A stretch of DNA of 64,000 nucleotides from Methanobacterium sp. ERen5 (GTDB lineage: Archaea; Methanobacteriota; Methanobacteria; Methanobacteriales; Methanobacteriaceae). The notes below the pieces were generated by a model. That model saw nothing but the letters and a program-made list of their open reading frames with translations, ran no database searches and was not told the origin of the DNA. Location of the stretch: positions 1,310,001 through 1,374,000 of the forward strand of contig CP099988.1 of assembly GCA_024167805.1 (NCBI GenBank), given 5' to 3'. A program made the translations under genes and the position numbers. This document shows positions 50,105 through 59,157 of this stretch, in pieces (the stretch's first letter is position 1; every line of letters begins with the position of its first letter).

Positions 50105-52075
50105 ATGAGAATAGTGAGACTGGGGGACTTGAATATAAAAAATAAACATTTAATGTCAATGATTCTGTTAATTGCAGTGATAAGTGTTAGTTTTTGTAAT
50201 TTACAACTTGCATCTGCTGCAACAATAAATGTTCAGCCGTCATCTTATTACAATACAACACATGTTTCATTAAACGACCAGATTCAGAAACTAATTGATA
50301 CTGCAAAGAATGGCGACACCTTAACCTTCATAGGGAAATACTATGGAAATTTGTCCCTCATAATTAACAAATCTCTAAACTTAATCACCAACATCAACAC
50401 AACGGTTACAGGAGATACATCTGGACAACCTGTGTTTCTTGTAACAGGAAGTGGAAGTAAATGGACAAACATAACAGGATTTAATATTAAGTCGGACAAT
50501 GATTGCATATCAGTTAAAAATACTTCTAACGTAACAGTATCAAAAAATACTGTGACTTCAACCAAGGGAACTGGAATAAAAGTATCTGGAAGTACCGGTG
50601 TTACAGTTAAGAAAAACAGTGTGGGTTCGTCCCAAACAGGTGTATCTGTTAAAAACAGTAAAAATAGCACTATAAAAAATAATAATGTGAAAAATTCCGC
50701 TAATAACGGTGTTGAAATAGAAAATAGTCATGATATCAAAGTATCAAACAATAATGTATCTTTCAGTAATAAACACGGCACTTCAATAGCAAACAGTCAA
50801 AATATTGATTTAGAAGGTAACGATATTGAACACGGACAAAAAAATGGTGTAAATCTGATTGATACAGACAGTGTAATTCTCAACAACAATACAATAAGTA
50901 ACAACGGAGTTCATGGAGTTTACTTAGACATAAACGATAAAAACACCCAAATAACTTATAATATCATAAATAACAATCTTAATCATGGAATTGAACTTGA
51001 TGGTTTGGGCTCAACAACAAATATAACTAACACAAATATAACTAACAACACAATCAGTGGAAATAAAATTGGAATTAATGTCAATGCTGGAACGGATTAT
51101 TTAATCATAATTCAAAATAGCATCACTAAGAGTAAAGGCTATGATGAAGATTCAGGGATTGGTATCAATTTTGGATGGGGATACCAAGAATCTACTACCA
51201 TGTCTGTAAATTACAATGTCATAACTGAAAATCAAAGAAGAGAAGTTTGTGCAAGTGATTACAGCAAAAAAACCAGTATTGGATACAATTGGTATGGATC
51301 AGACGACCCTCGACAAGTGAGAGTTTGTCCATATGTAAGCTCAAAATATGTCAATTGGACGACTACGGAATCCAATGGAAAGTTTACAACAGTATTTTAT
51401 GGTGCTGATGGTCAGATTGCTACGTTGCTTCCTAATTTTGATATAAACTACCAATTGAACAATGGAAAAAAAGTTCGAGTTACTGTAAAAAATGGTGTTG
51501 CAACTGTAACATTCCCTTCATCAGAATATAAACTTACTGGTAACCTATTGACAATTCAAACAACGTCCCAAAAAAAGCAAATGTCACTAACTGATGAGGA
51601 AGTTAAGGAAATTTTGAAATATCTAAATCAAAACAATGGAAACAATGGTAAAGGCAATGGTGGCAATAGCAGTAATGGAAATGGGGATAATGGTAAAGGC
51701 AATGGTGGCAGTGGAACAGGTGGAAATAATGGGAATGGCAACAGTAACAATGGAAATACCAACACCCCTGGAAATAACGGTCAAGTAAGTAATGGAAATT
51801 CTGGAGGTAGCACAGCCCAATTACCAAGTACCTCAAGCTCTAGTTCTTCTGGATCCACAAAGCTCGAAAGAACCAGTGCACAATTAGATGGGGCTGCAGC
51901 AGCTCAATCTACATCTAGTCAGAATCAAGCAAGTGATCAGTCTAAAACAGCACAAGAGATTTTATTGGACAATGTGAATCCAAACTTGTGGAGTATTGTT
52001 GCACTTGTATTGTTGATAGCAGCAATTGTTGTGGTTTATTACAGGAAAGAAATCGAATTAATGTACAGGAAGTAA
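50105..52075 (+). CDS. Membrane-anchored adhesin-like protein with beta-helix and Gly/Asn-rich stalk
   Basis: About 656 residues. A signal segment (MSMILLIAVISVSFCNLQLA) precedes a beta-helix (about 90-330) made of repeats such as NNGVEIENSHDIKVSNNNVS. A Big-like strand domain (TTVFYGADGQIATLLPNFDI), a low-complexity stalk of Gly, Asn and Ser (about residues 500-590) and a C-terminal anchor (WSIVALVLLIAAIVVVYYRK) follow. Unlike the two preceding proteins it has a membrane anchor and no shared C-terminal domain. The start is uncertain: ATG at 50105, TTG at 50126 and ATG at 50153 are all in frame and none has a well-spaced binding site. Confidence 0.83.
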   Translation: MRIVRLGDLNIKNKHLMSMILLIAVISVSFCNLQLASAATINVQPSSYYNTTHVSLNDQIQKLIDTAKNGDTLTFIGKYYGNLSLIINKSLNLITNINTTVTGDTSGQPVFLVTGSGSKWTNITGFNIKSDNDCISVKNTSNVTVSKNTVTSTKGTGIKVSGSTGVTVKKNSVGSSQTGVSVKNSKNSTIKNNNVKNSANNGVEIENSHDIKVSNNNVSFSNKHGTSIANSQNIDLEGNDIEHGQKNGVNLIDTDSVILNNNTISNNGVHGVYLDINDKNTQITYNIINNNLNHGIELDGLGSTTNITNTNITNNTISGNKIGINVNAGTDYLIIIQNSITKSKGYDEDSGIGINFGWGYQESTTMSVNYNVITENQRREVCASDYSKKTSIGYNWYGSDDPRQVRVCPYVSSKYVNWTTTESNGKFTTVFYGADGQIATLLPNFDINYQLNNGKKVRVTVKNGVATVTFPSSEYKLTGNLLTIQTTSQKKQMSLTDEEVKEILKYLNQNNGNNGKGNGGNSSNGNGDNGKGNGGSGTGGNNGNGNSNNGNTNTPGNNGQVSNGNSGGSTAQLPSTSSSSSSGSTKLERTSAQLDGAAAAQSTSSQNQASDQSKTAQEILLDNVNPNLWSIVALVLLIAAIVVVYYRKEIELMYRK

Positions 52076-52147
52076 CTGTACATTACTCACTTGTTTTGTT
52101 TTAAATGGGCGGAATATTCAATATAGTAATACTTAAATCCACGTCAT

Positions 52148-52173
52148 TCGATATGTTTAAATACTCAAGTCGA
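52148..52173 (+). promoter_or_regulatory. 26-bp motif, copy 4 (promoter of nine-gene transport operon)
   Basis: TCGATATGTTTAAATA followed by CTCAAG and TCGA; the cores are 22 bases apart, as in the other three copies, and it is oriented toward the operon. TTTAAATA in the middle can serve as TATA box, predicting a start near 52185, 90 bases before the first gene. Confidence 0.7.
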
Positions 52174-52275
52174 GATAATATGGATAAGTTTTTTGGGTGT
52201 TAATTGAGATGAGCAAAATTTTTCGTTCAATTTTATACACTTTAAATATACACTTTTAAATAAAATTTTCAGGGG

Positions 52276-52985
52276 ATGACGTCTATATCAGTGACTTGGA
52301 GTTTTCTTATCACATCCATTATAATCCTTTTTGGTAGTATGAGCGGAGTGGGAATATCTTTAAAAAAAATAAGTAAACTCAATTTTGCATTGATAACCCT
52401 AATATATGCTATAGTAATATTTGTGTTGTTGTTTATCATCGGTCTAAACAATCATTTATCATATGATTTTTTTAATCATTATATAGCTGAAATAACTGGA
52501 ATTTTAGGATTATTGGTCTTATTGGCAGGAATATTAACCATTAAAAACTGGAAAGGCAACAAAGAAATCACCTATCTAAATAATCCTGCTTTCACAGTAC
52601 CTGTAATAGGTGGTACTGTTGGTGTGACATCAGTTTATGTGCTATTAATTGGGCCAAATTCTGGGAATAACATTGAATTAATGTTAGCAATATTTTTTGG
52701 ACTATTAATAATCAGTTTTATAGCATTTGGGGTTTCCAAATTTTTGAATAAACTAGAGAAACCATATCCTATCATTGTAACAAATTTCATGGTTTTAGTA
52801 GGATTTTTTTCATAATGTTTGCGGCGTTCATACCGAACATAGCCACATTATCTAACTTGCATATGAATCCATTATACCTAAGATCGACGGATTACGTGGT
52901 TTTCCTTGTGATTGCAGTCGCAGGCATCTTCTTATGTGGAGTATTCATACAGAGCATGCGAATGCAGAAAGAAACCATGTTATGA
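52276..52985 (+). CDS. Polytopic membrane protein, DUF2162-like (frameshifted)
   Basis: The repaired protein has 236 residues and about seven hydrophobic segments. It starts MTSISVTWSFLITSIIILFG and includes GSMSGVGISLKKISKL. The written frame stops at FFS near 52815; one extra T in the T7 run at 52804-52810 continues GFFFIMFAAFIPNIATLSNL, then VVFLVIAVAGIFLCGVFIQ, to TGA at 52985. The order membrane protein, TolQ-like, DUF2149 corresponds to a gene set I recall from other methanogens where the first member is DUF2162 (predicted transporter). Role unproven. Confidence 0.7.
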
Positions 52986-53056
52986 ACTAAATAATGGATA
53001 TTTGGGAGTTAATTACGAATTTAAAACAAAATGTATATTCTTAATGGAGATTTCTA

Positions 53057-53716
53057 ATGATAATTTTTGGAAGCGAAATTTTAACTAATTTATTACATTT
53101 GATCGCTGAAAGTTTGCTTATTCCGGTTGTTATAATTCTCATAGGTTTTTTTACCTTTGCAATCTTGAGTTTGGGCAGTTGTGTAACAGAAAAATTTTCA
53201 AGGGTTAAATTCGATGTTGATAAAACGGAAAAACTCATAAGGGCAATTTCAAAATCCGCAAATCCTGAAGAGATGAAAGAACATGTTCGAAGCAGTGATC
53301 TTGATGTTAATCTGAAAAACGTCCTGATTAAAATAATTAACAACCAAGATATTGATGTTGTATCTAGAAAAGCACTTGCAAATAAACTTATTGAAGATTT
53401 GGAACTTCAATATTCAAATATAACTCAAAAAACTGATATATTGGTGAGATTAGGGCCTACTATGGGTTTGATGGGGACTCTTATTCCCCTTGGTCCTGGA
53501 TTGGCTGCCCTTGGAAATGGAGATATTAATGCACTTGCTCAAGCTTTAACTATATCGTTTGACACTACGATCACTGGATTGGCAGCCGGTGCAATTGGAT
53601 TCATAATTTCTAGATACAGAAAGAAGTGGTACATGGATGATCTTTCCATATTGGAGGCCATTGTTACCTCTACATTGGAGGCTTTAGAAAGATGTCAAAG
53701 AAAAGAAGATTTTTAG
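53057..53716 (+). CDS. MotA/TolQ/ExbB-family proton channel protein
   Basis: The 219-residue protein has three membrane segments: near residues 15-42, 125-150 (ILVRLGPTMGLMGTLIPLGPG) and 160-185 (TITGLAAGAIGFIISRY). A cytoplasmic loop lies between the first two. The GPTMGLMGTLIPLG and TTITGLAAG blocks are the conserved heart of TolQ/ExbB/MotA proteins, which use proton or sodium flow to drive a partner. In cells without an outer membrane the driven part is unknown. It overlaps the next gene by 25 bases. Confidence 0.9.
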   Translation: MIIFGSEILTNLLHLIAESLLIPVVIILIGFFTFAILSLGSCVTEKFSRVKFDVDKTEKLIRAISKSANPEEMKEHVRSSDLDVNLKNVLIKIINNQDIDVVSRKALANKLIEDLELQYSNITQKTDILVRLGPTMGLMGTLIPLGPGLAALGNGDINALAQALTISFDTTITGLAAGAIGFIISRYRKKWYMDDLSILEAIVTSTLEALERCQRKEDF

Positions 53717-54000
53717 ATGAAAGTGATGAAGAGGATCCCACTTCTGGAATCATTAACCTCACAGATTGTATGCTGGTACTTGCGGTGGGATTTCTGGTAT
53801 TTGCAATTATGGCGATGCAAAGTAATCCTGCCCTGCTATCAGAATCATCTGGGGCTGTTCAAAACACTGTATCAGTCAATGGACAATCACAATCACTAAA
53901 TAATAGTCCTAATAATGGATCGAGCACAGGAAATGGATATGAACAAGTAGGCACTGTATACAAGGATCCTGAAACTGGTAAGTTGATAATGGTTAATTAG
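53692..54000 (+). CDS. DUF2149 membrane protein, ExbD/TolR-like partner
   Basis: This 102-residue protein has a cytoplasmic acidic start (MSKKRRFLDESDEEDPTSG), one membrane segment (CMLVLAVGFLVFAIMAM) with a preceding Asp-Cys (LTDCMLVLA), and an outside Asn/Ser-rich tail ending GTVYKDPETGKLIMV. ExbD/TolR/MotB have the same single-helix form with a membrane Asp; here NLTDCML holds the Asp at the right place. Overlap with the TolQ-like gene supports a paired complex. Confidence 0.82.
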   Translation: MSKKRRFLDESDEEDPTSGIINLTDCMLVLAVGFLVFAIMAMQSNPALLSESSGAVQNTVSVNGQSQSLNNSPNNGSSTGNGYEQVGTVYKDPETGKLIMVN

Positions 54001-54019
54001 CAGTAAATGGAGTGAAACT

Positions 54020-54850
54020 ATGGATGAACACAACGGATTAATAGATCCCCTTAACGATATTAACTGGTCTTACTACTGGCAAAAAGAATTAAAGGAACTA
54101 CCTCCATCCAATAAAAGTAAAGACTGGGATAATATAGCTAAAAAATTCAAAAATTGGATGAAAAAGGATGACTATCCGGAAAAACTCCTGGATAAAATAG
54201 AAACCCGTCCAAATTATTCAGTCCTAGATATTGGTTGTGGAGAGGGAACCATAACTTTACAGCTTGCAAAACATGTTTCAGAAGTGACTTGTATTGATAT
54301 GTCCACTGAAATGCTCGAAATTCTCGACCAGAAGGCTGAAACGGAAGGAATTAAAAATTTAACCTATTTGCAGGGGGATATGATGGATATTTCACTGGAG
54401 TCCCTAGGGAAAATGGATGTTGTTGTTGCTTCACGCTGTCTAAACGGTGTAATGGAAATAGAAACCATTCTCAGGAAACTAAATAATATAGGAAAAAGTG
54501 TTTATATAACTTTAAGGCATTCAGGAAATTTTAATCAGGAAACTAATACATTAAAAATCATTAACAGGGAATATCCAAAATATCCAAGCTACATGTATGT
54601 TTGCAATATTCTACATAAAATGGGGATAACTGCCAACGTCGAGAAATTGGAATGTGACACTTTGAACATATACGAAGACATGGACGAAGTGATCGACAGA
54701 TATCGCTGGAAAATGGGCGGTTTAAACCCTGATGAAGAAATACTGCTCAGAGATCATTTTAAAAAGATATTAGTAACCAACGAAGAGGGTTATCTTGAAA
54801 ATCCTGAGGAAAGTTCTGATTGGATACTCATCTGGTGGAAGAATAAGTAA
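54020..54850 (+). CDS. Class I SAM-dependent methyltransferase
   Basis: The 276-residue protein has the SAM-binding motif SVLDIGCGEGTITLQLAK, then VTCIDMSTEMLEIL, YLQGDMMDIS and MDVVVASRCLNG. N-terminal WSYYWQKELKEL and C-terminal WILIWWKNK are recurrent in methyltransferases beside methanogen metal importers, as I recall, but this is not certain. It lies 19 bases after the DUF2149 gene and 15 before the binding protein gene, so it belongs to the operon. A small molecule, perhaps a metal ligand, could be its substrate. Confidence 0.8.
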   Translation: MDEHNGLIDPLNDINWSYYWQKELKELPPSNKSKDWDNIAKKFKNWMKKDDYPEKLLDKIETRPNYSVLDIGCGEGTITLQLAKHVSEVTCIDMSTEMLEILDQKAETEGIKNLTYLQGDMMDISLESLGKMDVVVASRCLNGVMEIETILRKLNNIGKSVYITLRHSGNFNQETNTLKIINREYPKYPSYMYVCNILHKMGITANVEKLECDTLNIYEDMDEVIDRYRWKMGGLNPDEEILLRDHFKKILVTNEEGYLENPEESSDWILIWWKNK

Positions 54851-54865
54851 ATAAATCGTGATAAA

Positions 54866-55972
54866 ATGAATAAAAATTATTTAATTTTGATTGCAGCAGC
54901 CATTCTTATTATTGTATCAATTTCAGGTTATTACATCACTGCTCATGGCTCATTAGCAGGTAATGGAAATGTTACAATTATTGATATGGCCAACAGATCT
55001 GTTACTGTCCCGGCAAATGTTAATAAAGTTCTCACAACCGATCCAACAGCCACAGTTATGGTTTACATGATCAGTCCAGACAAACTCTTGGGATTCAATT
55101 ACCAAACAACACCTGAAGAACAGAAATACATGCCGGACAAGTACAAAGGCCTTCCTTCTGTTGGAGGATGGTACGGGGCACAGACAGGTAGTTATGAACA
55201 ATTCGTTGCAATGGAACCCGACTTGGTCTTTGAAGGTGTAACTCCGGACACTATGTCACAACATTCATCTGCACCCTCAACCATTGAGGAAAGACAGCAG
55301 AAAATGGGATCCATTCCCGTGGTGGGGGTTTTAGATACAAGCAACTTCACATCCTTTGATCCATCCATAACATTCATGGGAAAAATAATGGGATCCGAAG
55401 ACAAAGCAGCAAAACTCGTTGCCTACAATGATAAAGTACAAAAAGAAGTTAAAAATGTTGTTAATAACATACCTGACTCTGAGAAGGTTACTGTTTATTA
55501 CGCTGAGGATGTAGATGGACTTAAAACAGAACCGCCGGGATCTGTTCATGCCCAGTTAATAGATTTCTGTGGCGGCAAAAACGTAGCAAATGTACAGCAA
55601 AGTGGGGGCAACGGTGAAACAGATGTGACCATGGAACAGCTTCTCAAATGGAATCCGGAGGTAATTATCACGACAGACCCAACATTTTTCGGCAGTGTTT
55701 ATAACAATTCACAGTGGAGTGGTGTGAGTGCAGTACAAAACAAAAGGGTCTACCTTTCCCCGCAATCTCCATTCAAATGGTTTGACAGACCAACCGGGGC
55801 AAACATGATCATTGGAATTCCATGGGTTGCAAAAATTTTGTATCCTGACAAATTCAATGATCTGACTTTAATATCAGAGGTTAAGGAATTCTATTCAGAA
55901 TTTTACAATTACCAACTAACTGACAATGAAGCGAAAAATATTCTGGTTGGATCGGGTTTGAACATTACTTAG
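54866..55972 (+). CDS. FecB/BtuF-type ABC transporter substrate-binding protein
   Basis: This 368-residue exported protein has an N-terminal membrane anchor (YLILIAAAILIIVSISGYYI) and the class III binding-protein fold: VTIIDMANRSVTVPANVNKV, MEPDLVFEG and LLKWNPEVIITTDPTFFG. Such proteins capture Fe-siderophores, haem, cobalamin or other metal chelates. No diagnostic ligand residue can be read. The permease gene follows by 44 bases. Confidence 0.88.
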   Translation: MNKNYLILIAAAILIIVSISGYYITAHGSLAGNGNVTIIDMANRSVTVPANVNKVLTTDPTATVMVYMISPDKLLGFNYQTTPEEQKYMPDKYKGLPSVGGWYGAQTGSYEQFVAMEPDLVFEGVTPDTMSQHSSAPSTIEERQQKMGSIPVVGVLDTSNFTSFDPSITFMGKIMGSEDKAAKLVAYNDKVQKEVKNVVNNIPDSEKVTVYYAEDVDGLKTEPPGSVHAQLIDFCGGKNVANVQQSGGNGETDVTMEQLLKWNPEVIITTDPTFFGSVYNNSQWSGVSAVQNKRVYLSPQSPFKWFDRPTGANMIIGIPWVAKILYPDKFNDLTLISEVKEFYSEFYNYQLTDNEAKNILVGSGLNIT

Positions 55973-56016
55973 TCAGCAAGCTATTAATACACTGAATTCA
56001 ATTTAGGTATAAAAAC

Positions 56017-57066
56017 ATGTCAACAGAGGGTAACAGTATACAAAGATTTTTTTCCGACAGTGAAGGAAAGAAATGGCTTTTAAACTTCGTTTTAATTGCC
56101 CTTCCAATCATCTTGTTTTTCGTATCCTTCATGATCGGAAGATATCCATTGAGTCCATTTGAAGTTGTCACAACGATAATTGCCAAATTCATCCCATCAA
56201 TTCATGTGTCTGCCACTGCAGCAACCATTGTTTGGGACATACGCCTACCAAGAATAATGGCAGCAGTTCTTGTTGGGGCAGCACTAGCTGTGGCTGGAGC
56301 TGCCTTTCAGGGCACCTTTAAAAATCCTCTAGTTTCTCCGGATATTTTGGGTGTTTCTTCAGGAGCAGGCTTCGGAGCAGCAATAGCCATACTTCTGCTG
56401 GGTATTCCATTAATCACCCAAATTTCAGCATTTGCATGGGGCCTTATTGCTGTTTCCATCACCTATTTCGTCGCAAGATCCATCAGGAACTCGGAAATAC
56501 TTGTGATGGTGTTGAGTGGTATGGCAATAGCATCATTTTTCACGGCCCTCATATCTCTTTGCAAGTATACAGCTGATCCCTACTCAAAACTGCCCCAAAT
56601 TGTGTACTGGTTAATGGGTAGTTTGGCTTCTGTGACCAATGCTCAAGTGCTCATGGTTTCAATACCCATAATTGTTGGAATAAGTATTTTGCTCATCTTA
56701 AGGTGGAGGTTAAATGTTCTTGCAATGGGAGATGAAGAATCTAAATCACTGGGTGTTGAGACCAATAAGTTGAGGTTCATCATCATAGTTTGTTGTACTT
56801 TAATTACCGCAGCGGCAGTATCTATAAGTGGTATAATTGGTTGGGTAGGACTTATCATTCCTCATATCAGTAGGATGCTTGTGGGTCCAGATCATAAGCG
56901 ACTTTTACCAGCAACCATATGTCTGGGGGCAACGTTCTTGCTTCTCATGGATAACATCTCAAGAACTGTACTTTCAATTGAGGTTCCAATTGGAATTTTA
57001 ACAGCAATTATTGGTGCTCCATTCTTTTTATATCTCTTAAGAAGGGGGTACAATCAATGGACATAA
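56017..57066 (+). CDS. FecCD-family ABC transporter permease
   Basis: The 349-residue protein has about ten membrane segments and standard family blocks: LPRIMAAVLVGAALAVAGAAFQG, the NPLVSPDILGVSSGAGFGAA stretch, and GWVGLIIPHISRMLVGPDHK near the C-terminus. It forms the channel for the binding protein before it. Confidence 0.93.
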   Translation: MSTEGNSIQRFFSDSEGKKWLLNFVLIALPIILFFVSFMIGRYPLSPFEVVTTIIAKFIPSIHVSATAATIVWDIRLPRIMAAVLVGAALAVAGAAFQGTFKNPLVSPDILGVSSGAGFGAAIAILLLGIPLITQISAFAWGLIAVSITYFVARSIRNSEILVMVLSGMAIASFFTALISLCKYTADPYSKLPQIVYWLMGSLASVTNAQVLMVSIPIIVGISILLILRWRLNVLAMGDEESKSLGVETNKLRFIIIVCCTLITAAAVSISGIIGWVGLIIPHISRMLVGPDHKRLLPATICLGATFLLLMDNISRTVLSIEVPIGILTAIIGAPFFLYLLRRGYNQWT

Positions 57067-57090
57067 ATTATTTGGGAGGGGGTGGAAGTA

Positions 57091-57872
57091 GTGACTATCT
57101 TAGAAGTTAAAAATGCCACGTTTGCCTACGAAAATTCTGAGAATATCTTTGAGGATGTAAATTTAACTGTTGATAGGGGGATGTGATCTGCATACTGGGA
57201 TCCAATGGTTGTGGTAAGACCACGTTAATGAAATGCATGAATAGACTGCACGAACTTAAGGATGGTGCTGTTTACATCAACGGTGAAAACATTAAAACCA
57301 TGGATCAACGTACAGTTGCACGTAACATTGGATACATTCCACAGGGCCATGTTTCAACATTTGCATTTTCAGTATTTGATGTTGTTTTAATGGGAAGAAC
57401 ACCCCATTTGGACTATTTAGATTCACCCGGAAAGGAGGATAAGTTAATAACGGAGGAAGCCCTTAAAAAGTTTGGAATTTATCATTTGAAGAACAAACCA
57501 TACACCTCTTTAAGTGGAGGTGAACAGCAGTTGGTATTTTTTGCAAGGGTAATAGCGCAACAACCACAAATACTGCTTTTGGATGAACCAACATCCCATC
57601 TGGATTTTGGTAACCAATTAAAGACTTTGAATATCATCTCAAAATTATCACAAGAGGGAATAGCAATTGTTATGACTTCACATTATCCTGATCATGCATT
57701 CATATCTGCCAACAAAGTTGCACTTATGAAGGATCAAGGATTTCTGGGTATTGACACACCAAACAACATCATAACCACCGAAAACATGGAAAGAGTATAT
57801 GGAATTCACGTAAAAATAATGGAAATAAGTCCTAATAGGAAGATATGTGTGCCTATTGAGATAATAAAATAA
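57091..57872 (+). CDS. FecE-type ABC transporter ATPase (frameshifted)
   Basis: The repaired protein has 260 residues. It begins VTILEVKNATFAYENSEN; motifs are Walker A GSNGCGKTT, Q-loop IPQGH, signature LSGGEQQL and Walker B ILLLDEPTSHLD, all intact. The frame breaks at a G5 run (57176-57180): as written, TVDRGM stops just before the Walker A; one extra G gives VDRGDVICILGSNG. GTG at 57091 follows GGTGGA; GTG at 57082 is also possible. Confidence 0.93.
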
Positions 57873-57921
57873 TTAAAATTAATATTGATTAGAAAACGCG
57901 ATTAAGAGAGGTGCTTAAAAA

Positions 57922-58491
57922 ATGAGTGAATACAGAGAGCTAGTAGAGAAGGCAGGTAAATTTCATGGGGATATATGTGGGGGAATAGCTATGGGTACTA
58001 AGCTCGCCATCCATGGAATGGAAAAAATGCAGATGAAACCTGGAGAGAAGGATAAAAGGCTAATAGTGTACACTGAAATCGATCGATGCATATCCGATGC
58101 TATACTGTCAGTTACGAAGACATCACTCGGTAAAAAATCCCTCAAACCAATGGGTTATGGTAAATTTGCAGCCACATTCGTAAACATAGAAACTGGTGAA
58201 GCCTTAAGACTCGTTGACAGGGAAGCAAACAACAAGGATGAAAGAGCAGATGATGAAACAATCGAAGAATTAATAGAAAGAATCGACAGCACACCGGGAG
58301 AAGAGTTGTTCGATGTTCAGAGGGTGAGTGTGAAAATAGATAGAAATGATCTTCCAGGAAAACCCCTAGAAATTACCAAATGCAGAGAATGTGGTGAAAC
58401 TGTTATGGATGGAAAACACCATATTAAAGGAGGCTATGCTTACTGTACTTCCTGTTACACAGGATCATACTACACAATACTTGAAGACTGA
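57922..58491 (+). CDS. FmdE-family metal-binding protein with zinc ribbon
   Basis: The 189-residue protein carries the FmdE core KFHGDICGGIAMGTKLAI, TEIDRCISDAILSVTKTSLG and PMGYGKFAATFVNIETG. The C-terminal zinc ribbon is CRECGETVMDGKHH and YCTSCYTG. It is intact, unlike the FmdE-family gene at 39320-39899. Position right behind a metal-chelate importer suggests that the protein handles the imported metal or cofactor. Reaction unknown. Confidence 0.87.
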   Translation: MSEYRELVEKAGKFHGDICGGIAMGTKLAIHGMEKMQMKPGEKDKRLIVYTEIDRCISDAILSVTKTSLGKKSLKPMGYGKFAATFVNIETGEALRLVDREANNKDERADDETIEELIERIDSTPGEELFDVQRVSVKIDRNDLPGKPLEITKCRECGETVMDGKHHIKGGYAYCTSCYTGSYYTILED

Positions 58492-58531
58492 AAACAAACT
58501 ATTAAAGAATATACCTACAAAATATGATACA

Positions 58532-59026
58532 ATGAAAACTATTGAATTTAAAGCCATAGGCACCATACACACACCATTCAAGGATCTTGAGGGAATGCCA
58601 ATACAACCAATTGGTGCAAGGGGAGTGAAGGGTCAAATTGAACTTGAAAAGGAATATGAAGGCGGATTAAAGGATCTTGACGGGTTTTCACATATAATAC
58701 TCATCTATCATCTGCACCTGTGCAACGGTCACCTTTTGGAGGTTAAACCATTTTTAGACACAGAAAAACGTGGAATTTTCGCCACAAGATCACCTAAGCG
58801 ACCAAATCAAATAGGCATATCTGTTGTTCGCCTTGAAAAAATTGAAGGATCAACTCTACATGTACAAGATGTTGATGTGGTAGATGGAACACCGTTACTG
58901 GATATTAAACCATACATTCCACACTTTGATAAACACGAAGCTGATGATCTGTCCATAGGTTGGTTTGCAGACAAGCATCATGAAGCATCTGATAAAAGAT
59001 CCGACAGACGATTCATAGATGATTAA
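58532..59026 (+). CDS. TrmO/TsaA-family SAM-binding protein (UPF0066)
   Basis: This 164-residue protein starts MKTIEFKAIGTIHTPFKDLE. It continues with LDGFSHIILIYHLHLC, GIFATRSPKRPNQIGISVVR and LDIKPYIPHFD, the hallmarks of the TrmO/VirR barrel that methylates N6-threonylcarbamoyladenosine in tRNA in bacteria. Archaeal members beside metal transporters may methylate another molecule. ATG at 58532 starts the recognisable domain; the longer frame before it only overlaps the FmdE-like gene. It ends the operon. Confidence 0.87.
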   Translation: MKTIEFKAIGTIHTPFKDLEGMPIQPIGARGVKGQIELEKEYEGGLKDLDGFSHIILIYHLHLCNGHLLEVKPFLDTEKRGIFATRSPKRPNQIGISVVRLEKIEGSTLHVQDVDVVDGTPLLDIKPYIPHFDKHEADDLSIGWFADKHHEASDKRSDRRFIDD

Positions 59027-59157
59027 ACCAAGAACTAATTTTATTGGGATTTATTATTAAACCCAAATTATTCTTAAATTCTTTTTTCAACATCTTTAAT
59101 AAAAAATGAGTTTTAAACCATATGTGGTTGTTAGTTTACGCATGTTTAGATTGGGAA

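Noticed and set aside
51603..51836. Minus-strand frame rich in His, Cys and Tyr
   Set aside because: It is a shadow of the Gly/Asn-rich stalk of the surface protein on the plus strand.
58391..58531. Longer start for the TrmO-like protein
   Set aside because: The added N-terminus only overlaps the FmdE-like gene in another frame and has no family similarity; ATG 58532 starts the domain.
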